Source of the DNA: Lucifuga dentata
Taxonomy: Eukaryota > Chordata > Actinopteri > Ophidiiformes > Bythitidae
Assembly (NCBI GenBank): GCA_014773175.1
Contig: VXCM01000215.1
Coordinates: 72,105 to 136,104, forward strand
Length of the DNA stretch: 64,000 nt
Direction: 5' to 3'
A program made the position numbers and the translations under genes. The notes under the pieces are model-generated. The model made no database searches and was not told the DNA's origin. It saw only the letters and a program-made list of their open reading frames with translations. Below, in pieces: positions 12,067 to 21,423 of this stretch. Numbering within the stretch: the stretch's first letter is position 1; the number at the start of each line of letters is the position of its first letter.

Positions 12067-12105
12067 TGAGGTGTAATATCCCCCAACTTATCATATTACA
12101 CCTCA
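12067..12105. repeat. hairpin, 13-bp perfect arms
   Basis: TGAGGTGTAATAT (12067-12079) and its exact reverse complement (12093-12105) flank a 13-nt loop. Probably part of a decayed foldback element. It lies about 270 bp upstream of the cldn1 TATA-like box. Confidence 0.7.
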
Positions 12106-12370
12106 CAATGTATTTTATAGTGCCTGTAATAGACACATGGCTGATCAAGCTATAGTGATATACTGTATTTTAGATGTTGGTGTTCTGGGAGTTGAAGCAC
12201 TCAAACTTAACACACTTTAAAGTTATCTGATGCTTTAACTGATTTTTATTTAGACTTGATCCATTTCACAGAAAGATATCCTTTACAAAAAAATATATAT
12301 ATTCCCATCATAACCCTGCGGTAGCCTATTAGGTGGAACGGATACTTCCTATGCTTCAGGCGTCTTGAAC

Positions 12371-12380
12371 CTTTAAAAGG
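12371..12380 (+). promoter_or_regulatory. TATA-like box of cldn1
   Basis: CTTTAAAAGG lies 105-114 bp before the cldn1 ATG and about 30 bp upstream of a plausible start near 12400-12410. That would leave a 5' UTR of roughly 80 nt. No experimental start is available; the call rests on motif and spacing. Confidence 0.35.
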
Positions 12381-12484
12381 AGCTGCCTCGTAAATCGGTC
12401 AGAGCGCTGACTGACCGTCTGAGAGCAGAGAGGAGGCAAGGAAAGATCACTTTGGGTTTGTGAGTGTAAGTGTGTGTGGAGATC

Positions 12485-12683
12485 ATGGCGAGCTCTGGGC
12501 TGCAGCTGGTCGGCTTCATGCTGTCGCTTTGCGGCCTCGCTGCTGCTGTCGCCGCTACTTTGATGGCTGAATGGAAAAGGCACCAGCACAGCAAAACGCG
12601 GATCTTTGAGGGGCTGTGGATGACCTGCAGCGGCAGCGACAGGATAACCTGCGAACTACACGAGTCCCTCTTAAAGCTGCCAA
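12485..12683 (+). CDS. cldn1: cldn1 exon 1
   Basis: Encodes the N-terminus, TM1 and most of the first extracellular loop, ending at LLKLP. The donor is CCAA/GTAAGT, a consensus site; the exon leaves in phase 1. Loop residues 31-39 are strongly basic (KRHQHSKTR). Confidence 0.85.
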
Positions 12684-13704
12684 GTAAGTTTCAGCCTTTT
12701 TTTTTTTTTTTTTTTTTNTTTTTTTTTTTTTTTTTTTGCCGAGACAGTTTCCCCTGAGGATGTTAGAATTTACCCATAAGTGCAGCTTTGGCACGCAGCC
12801 TGGTATATTTAGACTGATTTTATCAGTCCACAGGGTTGAGATGTGAATATGTTTTATGTTTATCAATGAAACCGGGTACCACTATTTTTTTAGTGTTATA
12901 CGGTACATATTTTCAGAATTATATAATTCTGATAAAGGGAGAAAGTCCCAAACTCATCAAATAAACCTATAGGGCCTCTTGAAGAGCATATTGTCTTTTT
13001 TTTTATTCTTAGTGTATACATATTTTCAGAATTATATAATTCTGAAAATATGTATACACTAAAAAATAGTGGTACCCGGTTATATATCAGATAATTAATT
13101 TTTATTACTGACCAGATTCAAAGATTTAGTTTACTGGGGAATCCAGGCCAAGACAATATATATATATATATTCAAAAACAGAGATGAATCCTCGAAAAGA
13201 AAAGAAAAGAAAAGAAAAGAAAATGCCATTTCAAAAATGATTATAGAAAGAAGAGAGACAGAGATAACAGGAATAATGTTGATCACTGTCAGTATGAATG
13301 GACATTTATTCTATATAATAACATTCCCATTTTTCATTTGTAGCTGAGGTCCAGGCTACCAGAGCTGTGATGCTGTTCAGCATCTTCCTCTCCACTGTGG
13401 CACTGATGGTTTCCACAGTGGGGATGAAGTGTACACGCTTCATGGATGGCAAAGACAAGAGCAAAAGAGCAGCAGCTATGACTGGAGGGATCATATTCAT
13501 GATGTCAGGTCAGTGACCATCAAACAAAATAAAATATCAAGAACGTCCCTAACACATCACTCAGGAGGAAATAAACCTATAGGGCCTCTTGAAAAGCATA
13601 TGTTGTCTTATTTAAGACAACATATGCTTTTATAATTTGATCCGCATAAAATTATATGAAGTAAACACCTCTCTTGAATTCCTGGAATTTATTTGAACAA
13701 TATA

Positions 13705-13753
<49 letters not shown>

Positions 13754-13845
13754 TTTCTTTGTTTAGGTTTATTGATCATCATCATAACCTCCTGGTATGT
13801 CAGAGTGATTGTTCAGTCTTTCTTTGGATCCCATCACCTGCATAG

Positions 13846-13885
<40 letters not shown>

Positions 13886-13972
13886 CCTATAGGTTCCTTC
13901 ATATAAACCCTCTGTTATTTTTGAACTGGAACTGGTCTGATCTTTCACACAGTACCCACCGAATGTATATCT

Positions 13973-14008
<36 letters not shown>

Positions 14009-14037
14009 ACAGGTTTGANCCCACCGAATGTATATCT

Positions 14038-14073
<36 letters not shown>

Positions 14074-14231
14074 ACAGGTTTGAGTTTGGAAAAGCAGTGT
14101 TTGTGAGCTGGGTTGGTGGGATCCTCATTCTGGTGGGCGGAGCCTTCCTGAGTTGCAGGAGATGCTCACGGTCAGCATCGTCCATGAGCCCCACCAGCCT
14201 CCACACCAACCCCGGCACCAACTATGTGTAG
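12485..14231 (+). CDS. cldn1: claudin-1-like tight-junction protein (complete, four exons)
   Basis: Claudins are four-pass membrane proteins that form the paracellular seal or pore of tight junctions. Joined exons 12485-12683, 13344-13508, 13767-13845 and 14078-14231 make 597 nt, 198 residues plus TAG. The human CLDN1 exon lengths I recall are 223/165/85/163; here they are 199/165/79/154 with the same phases. The start is the ATG in GATCATGG (purine at -3, G at +4). Visible features: TM1 at residues 7-27; the family signature W30, GLW 43-45, C48 and C56; the ATRA-M start of TM2; SWYVRVIVQSFF before the second loop; RFEFG-A-F leading into TM4; the RRC juxtamembrane cysteine cluster; and a C-terminal YV PDZ ligand. 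The first loop is unusually short. Its position beside p3h2 supports cldn1. A diverged paralogue remains possible. Confidence 0.82.
12701..12737. repeat. poly(T) tract with assembly join
   Basis: A homopolymer run interrupted by N at 12718, near the 5' end of cldn1 intron 1. The true length is unknown. Confidence 0.85.
12869..13081. mobile_element. foldback MITE in cldn1 intron 1
   Basis: The outer 21 bp (12869-12889) is exactly the reverse complement of 13061-13081. Inside, 13011-13060 is a perfect 50-bp palindrome with 25-bp arms and no loop. A diverged direct copy of the palindrome's left half occupies about 12890-12933. The layout suggests a near-perfect hairpin transposon later split by a duplication or insertion of about 75 bp. 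No coding capacity. Confidence 0.75.
13156..13222. repeat. (TA)n and (AAAAG)n microsatellites
   Basis: A short TA run at 13156-13171 is followed by an AAAAG run at about 13195-13222, both in cldn1 intron 1. Confidence 0.85.
13344..13508 (+). CDS. cldn1: cldn1 exon 2
   Basis: This 165-nt exon has the same length as in human CLDN1. Acceptor TTTGTAG, donor TCAG/GTCAGT, phase 1 to phase 1. It encodes TEVQATRAVMLF, TM2, the cytoplasmic GMKCTRF loop and the start of TM3. Confidence 0.85.
13571..13631. mobile_element. perfect hairpin repeat in cldn1 intron 2
   Basis: Positions 13592-13610 and 13613-13631 are exact inverted 19-mers with a 2-nt loop. The sequence just before, starting ATAAACCTATAGGGCCTCTT (13571), also occurs at 12961 within the intron 1 foldback region. 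The two introns therefore carry related mobile-element sequence. Confidence 0.7.
13704..13752. repeat. (AAT)n microsatellite
   Basis: About 16 AAT units ending 14 bp before the exon 3 acceptor AG; part of the intron's branch region. Confidence 0.92.
13767..13845 (+). CDS. cldn1: cldn1 exon 3
   Basis: Acceptor TTGTTTAG, donor ATAG/GTACAC, phase 1 to phase 2. It encodes the rest of TM3 and the second extracellular loop (SWYVRVIVQSFFGSHHLH). It is six nt shorter than the human exon and lacks the YDPxxP loop element. Confidence 0.83.
13849..13882. repeat. (AC)n microsatellite directly after the exon 3 donor
   Basis: The AC tract begins within the GTACAC donor of cldn1 exon 3. Confidence 0.92.
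13955..14083. repeat. 64-bp exact duplication around a single N, across the exon 4 acceptor
   Basis: Positions 13955-14018 and 14020-14083 are identical. Each holds CCCACCGAATG, a (TG)n run, TTTACAG and the first six bases of exon 4. N at 14019 separates them. The real intron 3 is probably about 65 bp shorter than shown. Confidence 0.9.
14078..14231 (+). CDS. cldn1: cldn1 exon 4 and stop
   Basis: The acceptor TTTACAG at 14071-14077 follows a (TG)n tract. The exon encodes RFEFGKAVFVSW, TM4 and a Ser-rich tail ending NPGTNYV. The first six exon bases and the acceptor also occur once upstream (14005-14018) because of an assembly duplication. That copy is cut off by the N at 14019 and is not used here. 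Confidence 0.85.
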
Positions 14232-15391
14232 CACAGAGGGTGGAGGAGGGAGCAGATAAGGCCTCAACACTGTCAATCCAGAACTAATTTTTGATGTTTC
14301 AGGGATAAAGAAACAATCCACTGTGGAATTGTTAAGAAAATGCCACTCTTGCATCAAAGCAGCACCCAGGATGAAGCCATGGAATGGATGATACATTAAA
14401 TAGTTATTCTTATCAGGATGACTAAATGTTTTAATCAGAGGTTTTATCTTGTGCACTTCACCATGACACTGGATGAATCATTTTCATCTCCACACCCACC
14501 AGTAATTAAATGACTCTTTCATACTGAAATTCTGAGCTTCAGTGTGCAGGCCAGTCAGTAAATCACTTCCTATGCTGTGATTTAATTCAGTCATGTAAAT
14601 TTACTGCTAAAGGTCACAGTAAAGAACCTCTGGAGTCTCAGCCGCTGTTTGATCAAATGAGATGAACATATAGCAGGGAATAACCTTCCATGAATTAGTG
14701 AGTATGAAATAATGATGAAGAAAGTCTGGGATTATTTTTTCTGAATATTTTACTGTATCAGACATGCTGCAAATTCCTCATCTTGACATCCAGGAGTGTG
14801 AAGGAAGACATTACTGTAGTTACTGACTCTTTTTTTTTTTTTTAGAAAAGTTAGAGGTAAAATTTAAAATTAAAATTCATTTAGAAATAATATCTCAAAC
14901 AAAAACATTTTGAATCCACAAAATCATTCACAGATTTCACATTAGTGGGCCAGACAAGGAAATAACATTCCATGTTTGTAGATTAAATTGTGCAAAATCA
15001 GAATAGCATCGTAAACATTCTGTTTTGTAATACACCTATCTTTTAAGGTTATGCAATTTTTTTTAACAGTACTATAACAAAAATTGTCTTCACTTAATGT
15101 GATACCAGTTTTATTTTTCCAGAAAATATTGCATTCACATAATGGTTAATTTCTGTGTATTGAAACTGAGACATAATAATAAAATATCATTATATGTTTA
15201 TAAAATCAGAAAATGACAAACTTTATAATCTCGTAAAACCAATAATAAAGCAATTAGTAGCCTCTGTTGATAGAACTTGTTTTACATGAAGGAGAACTGC
15301 ATTACGCTATCCGGTTAATTGAATTGGATTGAATACAACATTTAATTGTGTGTTGTTGTTTTTTTTGTTTTGTTTTTTCCTGATTAATAAA
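14232..15391 (+). other. probable cldn1 3' UTR with poly(A) signal
   Basis: The cldn1 stop is followed by about 1.2 kb with no other gene. AATAAA at 15386-15391, after a T/G-rich stretch, is the best poly(A) signal. An earlier hexamer lies near 15178-15183. Confidence 0.5.
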
Positions 15392-16754
15392 GTGTTGTTT
15401 GGATTTTATTTTAACAAAAATGCCTCAATGTAAATCATAAAAACAATAATACAAAGTTTGATGTAAATTCCCATTAAGCCTTTACTGTTTATCATGGCAA
15501 AGTGAATCACATTGCCACAAAGTCTGCAGCACAATGCTGTAGTAATGAGCTTTTTCCTGACATGGAAATGTTTCCTTCCTTTCATATCTTTAAGCGAGTC
15601 TCAGTCTAAATACTCATGGCACCTGTTATTACAACTGCTGGTTTTATACTCAGATAATTTATTGAACAAGGAGTGAGAATTTATGTAAAACCTGCTGTGT
15701 TTTTCTTCTTTGGACTGTAGAGTCAATCATCATGTCATCTGTTGCAGGGAAGCTGGAGGGGAAAAAACTGGGAAGATATTCCAGACAGGAAAATTCTGTA
15801 GAAAAATACCAAAAGATGACCACGGTTTCTGAAAACACTGAAGAGTTTGTTGACATGACCTGCAGGGGGAGATATTTCCTTAATTAAACGGAGACTCCAC
15901 TGTGTAATTAATGGCATGACATGAAAGATGCAAGCAACCAGGCACTTTGTTCTCTGCTGCATTGGCTTTTGTTGTATGTTGTAACGGTAGGAAAAATTTG
16001 AGCATGTTTAGGAATCTCCCATGGGACATCATGTAGACAAAGAGCTTTCCTATAGTTGTATTTCTTCTCTTTTTTTTTTTTTAGTAATTCTTGCATCTCA
16101 ATAAACAAATTACAGAAAAACAATTGTTTTGTAAATCTTAATATGAGAAATTCTGCTTTTGTCTACTTCTTCTTTATTAGAAAAAAAAAAAGTGTCCAGG
16201 ATGCAATGAATGCACTTTCTGAGGCTGAAGTTGTACTTGGCTGGAGATTTCTTACACGGAGTATTATTAATCAAATGGATAGCAGGATGTCAGGAGCAAA
16301 AAAAAAAAGCCAAGGCAAATACATTTCACTCAGTCAGATTTCACCATAGTTTAATTATTGTAGCAACCACAAAGATAAATACCATGTCAGTGATGGACCC
16401 ATAGTACAATACCAAAAGAGTTTTTACTGGCAGATATATTAGATGGAGTATGTCTTGATTGTGGAGCAGTTTTGCCTGTTGTAAGTGGAATTTGTTATGT
16501 CTGGGCAATAATGAACCTTTTGGCTTTCAGCCACTGTAAGACAACAGACAGCAACCACAAATCAACACAGCAGAGCTGAATCATCCTTTTACTTGGTAAA
16601 TAATATGGTTATCTTGAATTTCAGAACTATGGTTATTTCAGGTACAGCATCAAGCACATGCTGCTGGGTGTAGTTTTTTCTGCCTTTGAAATTACCTGGA
16701 TTTTTGCATGAATTACTCATGAAAAAAATAGTAAAAATAATAATAATAATAATA
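15392..16754. other. intergenic DNA after cldn1
   Basis: AT-rich sequence with short homopolymers and an (AAT)n run at about 16736-16759. No gene recognised. Confidence 0.6.
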
Positions 16755-16759
16755 ATAAT

Positions 16760-17170
16760 TCTGCCTGAAGTAATGTTTCCTGTAGCTGCTGATCAGAGTT
16801 GCACAGCACTGAGGATACATTTTAGACCATTCCTCCCTTAAAAATGGCTTCACTTTATCAATATTTCTGGGATCTCTTGCATGAAGATCATGAATATCAC
16901 AACATCTCAGTTGGGTTCAGTTCTCAACAATGACTTGCCATTTCAAACCATGAGTTTTCTTCTTTTTAAAATGTTCTGTTGTTAATTTATCTGTGCTTTT
17001 TTTGGTTCATTTTGTAGTTGCATGATTTAACTTTTGTTAAGCTCTGCTGATGTTCTCCCATAAAAACTTTTTTCCCCTCAGTGGTTAAAAGCTGTCCAGG
17101 CCCTGAGGAAGCAAAGCAGCCCAAACCATGATGCATGACCATGCTTCACAGCTGAGGTTTTGGTATAGGT
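16760..17170 (-). pseudogene. Tc1-like transposase remnant
   Basis: Read on the minus strand, the block at about 17100-17165 decodes to VKHGHASWF-GLLC. This is a damaged form of the Tc1 motif KHGGGSxMVWGCF. Further along the minus strand (about 16760-16845) the bases match the transposase 3' region coding for GAGGAATGG, CTGATCAGCAGC and CTACAGGAAAC, typical of fish Tc1 copies. The reading frame is repeatedly broken and no intact ORF survives. Terminal inverted repeats were not found, so the true ends are unclear. Confidence 0.65.
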
Positions 17171-17936
17171 GTGCAGTGCAGTTTTTCTTCAAACATAGCT
17201 AATTTTTAATTATTTATTTATTTTTATTCTACTTTTGTCTTGTGTGTCATTGTGGTGGTGTTTTGGAAATACCATATGGCAATATTGTTTTTTGTTTTGT
17301 TTTGTTTTGTTTTGGGGTTTTTTTTAGATCAAAGGTTTCCCCCATTTTATTTTTCTATGAACTCCATTGTTGTGGTTTTCTAACACAGAGGGCCCTAGAG
17401 AAACTTTGAAACTGGAGCACCAGCAGAGGGAGCCAGTCACCCGTGGAAAGTGTGACTTTCAGCCACTGGGATCACTCAGGCAGAGAAGGAGCAGATTGCT
17501 TTCTAGAAGAAGAAGCTTCCAGAAGACAGTCATTCACTGTGGGGAAAAGCAACGATTTACACATTTGTAACAAAAATATTAATTAAATAGCACAAATATT
17601 TGAAGTGGTTTGATATTACGGGTACTTGTCACTTATGTTATTGTTTCTGGCTCCACACTTTCATATCGAGGATCTGGAACAGACCTATTTTAGCTTCAGA
17701 CTTTGTTTTCTGATGGACCATGTTTTGATGTAAAATAAGCAAAACAGTGAGTGAAAATGTGTTAAATAAAAGTATATCTGTGCACCAGTGAGATTCCCTG
17801 AAGGACCCTTGAGGGTCCCGGATTTAAGATTGGTCCACACTACTCTGTATCTCAGGTTTGATTGTATTATTGGCCAATCTGAGAAGGGAGGAGTTAGCAG
17901 CCAGAGGGGTCATAACAAAATGTGTCCCCACTAAAG
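17171..17936. other. intergenic DNA
   Basis: A short (TTTTG)n patch lies near 17287-17315. The open frame at 17367-17570 has no recognisable domain. Nothing else seen. Confidence 0.5.
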
Positions 17937-18966
17937 AGTAGGTCAAGCCTGCCGCGTTTCGCACTTTAGCAGTCAAGCCTAGAAATGGAATGTGCATTTG
18001 TTTTGAACTTTACGGTAACAGAGTGTATCACACTTTGTCACAATAAGCAAAATGAAAAAAAAAAGACATTGAAAATGTATTGTCATTATTAATTGATTCA
18101 GCATATCCCTGACTATGAACACATTTTGGACATTTTGGAGTATTTAATTTTCAAGGTCCCTTGCAGAGAAATACTACCTGCAAAAATTCTCATTTTTGAT
18201 GAGCTCTAAAAATTGAAATTTTACAGATGAATAAGTAGACAAAACTGATGTGATTGGATTCAGCTCATGAGCACACACATTGTGAATAATTTTTACTGTA
18301 GCATTCTGGAGTAAAAACAATTCCAAATTTCATTACACAGACGTGTGTGGCAAAATGTCTCATTTTTGATGAGAATTTTAAAAAAGCACATTTACATAAG
18401 TAGTTGACAAGTTTCACATGCTTGGATCAGCACTGTCAGGACGATAAGCACACACATTATGAACAATTTTTGTATGTTTGGATTTAGCACATCGGAAACT
18501 ATGAGCACATGCCAAATTCCCACAGATATGTGTTATGTACATTTCAGTTTATAGGACTTATAATGTGTTTTGTCAGTAGTCAGGGATGTGCTGAATCTAA
18601 CCATATTAATTTTCTCAACAATTTGGGGAAAGTTAAACTTTTGGGGGCATATCAAAAATGAGACAGTAGGCTGCTTAATCAACATGTCTGTACAAAATTG
18701 AAATGCTGGATGTCATTTTTGAAAATTAACGTTTTATTATGACCTGCAAATTTTACAATAAATTTTTAATGTCTTTTTAGGAACACTTCAGTATTTGTTG
18801 TGACACGAAGTGTAACACACTCGCACACAATCGCTTGAAACAGCCTCCGACTGTTTCAAAGCGATTACCGTAAAGTTCAGAACAAATGCGCATTCAGTTT
18901 GTAGGCGCGGCTGGCTTGACTGCAAAAGTGCGACAGCGGCTGACTTGATCGCAGCGACTAAAGAAG
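17937..18966. mobile_element. 1-kb foldback DNA element just upstream of p3h2
   Basis: The left arm, starting near 17937, reads GTCAAGCCTGCCGC, then GCACTTTAGCAGTCAAGCC, GCATTTGTTTTGAACTTTAC and AAAGACATTGAAAATGTATT. The same series appears inverted in the right arm (18750-18955) as AATAAATTTTTAATGTCTTT, GTAAAGTTCAGAACAAATGC, GGCTTGACTGCAAAAGTGC and CAGCGGCTGACTTGA. Arms are about 150-200 bp and imperfect. Inside are two direct units about 170 bp apart (TCTCATTTTTGATGAG at 18188 and 18359). Each is followed by a GGATTCAGC/GGATCAGC and AGCACACACATT block. No ORF. It is a non-autonomous element of unassigned superfamily. Confidence 0.7.
18829..18866. repeat. hairpin inside the right arm of the foldback element
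   Basis: AATCGCTTGAAACAG and CTGTTTCAAAGCGATT pair with one bulged base around a 7-nt loop. The left arm lacks this segment, so it was gained or lost on one side only. Confidence 0.75.
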
Positions 18967-19022
18967 CATTATTTCCGCCTCATCCTGCGGGCTGAGTGTC
19001 TGTGTGATCCCGGTGTGTATAT

Positions 19023-19061
19023 ATGGACTTCATACCAAGTGTGTGTTGTTACTGTGACTGA
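19023..19061 (+). promoter_or_regulatory. possible uORF upstream of p3h2
   Basis: ATG at 19023 opens a 12-codon frame ending TGA at 19059-19061, in a different frame from the p3h2 start 65 bp further on. It matters only if transcription starts upstream of it, which is not known. Confidence 0.3.
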
Positions 19062-19125
19062 CAGCTGCTCTGTCCGGACTCTTCCAGTCGCTCCACACAG
19101 CTTGAACCGGCAGCCGAGGAAGAGG

Positions 19126-19545
19126 ATGGATGGAAACTTTTCCCAGGCTGGTGTCTTGTTATCAGTAGTCCTTATCGCCGTCGCATTGTCCTCTTCAGTC
19201 GCTTTTCTGGAGCCTTACGACCTTTTGTACGACAATGCAGTCCAGGCGTTTTATAACAACGAGTACGCAAACGTGGTGCGCTACATGGAAGCAGCGCTCA
19301 GCAGCTACACGGAGCTCCGCAGCACCAAAGTGCGATGCCGGCTGCGCTGCCAGGACCAGCATCCGTTTGATGCCGCCTTCACGGACCTGAGCTTCTTCGA
19401 TGTGGTCCTCCGGAGGTCCGCATGCATGAACACGTGTATAGAGGAGAAACTGGGCACCCAGTCTGTGCACAAAGTCAGCGAGGATGTTGTGCAGGATTTC
19501 TACAGGCGGATCCCCTACAACTATCTCCAGCTGGCTTATCAGAAG
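19126..19545 (+). CDS. p3h2: p3h2 exon 1
   Basis: 140 codons ending QLAYQK with donor AAG/GTAGGG, phase 0. Encodes the signal peptide, the first TPR-like helices (VQAFYNNEYANVVRYMEAAL) and two CXXXC motifs. No in-frame ATG lies upstream before a stop. A second ATG at 19130 is out of frame. The exon is visibly more GC-rich than the surrounding intron. Confidence 0.92.
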
Positions 19546-21390
19546 GTAGGGAGCGATTTTCGTGTCAAAACTGTCCCTGAATGAGTTTCATTGTTGTCCA
19601 CACAGCGGGGGAGAGTTTATTTTGCTGCTGTGCTTATACCTGCTGCATTCTTCACGTTATGTTGCTGCTGCCCAGCCACGTGATGCTGAGATGCTGAGTG
19701 ATGAGAGAGAGTCAGATGCTGTACACATGCTGCTGTTTTGGCATTCAGATCATGATGTGTTCCTTAGTGAAAAGGTGTTAGTTTGAAGATTGAATTACTG
19801 GCATAAAATGGCTCAATAGTCCAATCAAAGCAGGTAGTGTGATAAATTTCTGTGCACTTGCTGCAGCTTCTTGCTTACAGTCATGCTTTGTGATGGCTGC
19901 CTCTGTCTGCTTTGTTTAGTTTGAACAAATGTCAGTGGGTTTTTCTGTTTTGGCTGCAGCAGTTATTTCTTTATTGCTCCCCACATTGACAGTGGTGGCA
20001 CCACAGTTGCCAAGAGAAACTGCAGAACTTGCATGATTATAACACTTCTGAGCTGTCTCTATATTCTGACAAGTTATTGACTGTCAATTCATGCAAATTT
20101 CCAGAACAACCCATTCCCCTGAGGTTCATGTTTTGGCTGGGGTGTCGTAGTACGCTGGGTGTGGGAACATTTCAAGAGAATGATAATGCATGGGAACAAA
20201 GCTTTGTTGCTTACTCAGATTCTGCCCTGCATGTGTCTTGTAGAAGACTGTCGCATTGAAAAACATCTGCAATTCTGCACTTTCACATGTGTAACATCAT
20301 GACAGACTTAACAGTGATGAGCATTTTTATTCATGGCTTCTTGTTAAAGGGCTGTAGCTCCTTTCTGTGCAGTCAGTCTGCATCTAAGAAAAAAAAAGAG
20401 TTTATTGTGATATTAAACAGATTACATGAGGAAACCTTGAACTTTACAAGCATTTAGTTTTGCATTAATAGTCCAAGCATACAGTGTAAAGCATATTTAG
20501 TGTACTGACTGATGTATGCAGAGAACTTAGGTTTTTACTTCTGTCCCTCTATGGGACAGTTAGGGTCAGCTTCAGGACACTTGGGTGGATACCTGCAGAC
20601 ACAGTATCTTGAACTGTAATATACAACATATCTACATGTTCATAGACAGATAGAACTGGCTCAGGCTGTCTATCTAATCATCCAGATATGATGGAATCAT
20701 GGTCATTCAGCTTTTCCACTTTTCATCTTCATGTAATGGTGACATTTGAAGGCAGTTCTGGCTCAGGCTGCAGGCAGCAATGCGGCTCTTCAAAGAGCAA
20801 GATTGGGAATCTGCCACCAACTACTCACACGAACCTGAGATCCAGGCATTTTCCACTGCCACTGACTGGAGAACAGCTCCAGATGCTTTGGCGATGACAC
20901 ACCGCTTCCAGTGCTTAGAACTGGTGGTTAACTTGCCCTGTCACTATATCTGTGAGCATTTTTTTTCAGAATCAGCAGACAAACTAAGATCTGTGGTGAT
21001 GAGTCATGAAACACTGTTGTCTAGACATGAGTCTTACAGATTCTTCCTCAGCTCTAAAAATATTAGTCATCTTTGTGGTAAAGAATTATGATTTCTTTAC
21101 CATCTGTTGGGAGGAAAATGGCACATTATTCTTTTTTTCTCTCACAACAAAGCAGAAGCCCTACTGAGCGTTTTAGCAGATCTTTATTTGAGCCTCTCTT
21201 GTGCTGCTCTGTCTCCTGGCATGTTGACATCTTTATGAACTGAGCACATGGCAGCAGATCAAGGCTGAGCGGTCAAGTGTTGACCTTAGCACAGGTAAGC
21301 AGAGGCAGAGCTGGACCTTCCTATTGGCCAATAAGAGCTCATCAGACCAGGCCCTGTGTGTGTGCACATATGCACATTTATATCTGAGTC

Positions 21391-21423
<33 letters not shown>

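Larger units (their letters stand above)
6671..12370. other. intergenic DNA between ccdc50 and cldn1
   Basis: No gene could be recognised in 5.7 kb on either strand. It holds two contig-join duplications (7348-7480 and 8461-8591), a (TTTG)n patch near 10137-10190, a (CT)n run at 10733-10769 and a hairpin at 12067-12105. None of the short open frames shows a domain, family motif or coherent splice structure. Confidence 0.6.

Noticed and set aside
19195..19470. 91-codon minus-strand frame opposite p3h2 exon 1
   Set aside because: Antisense shadow of a GC-rich exon.
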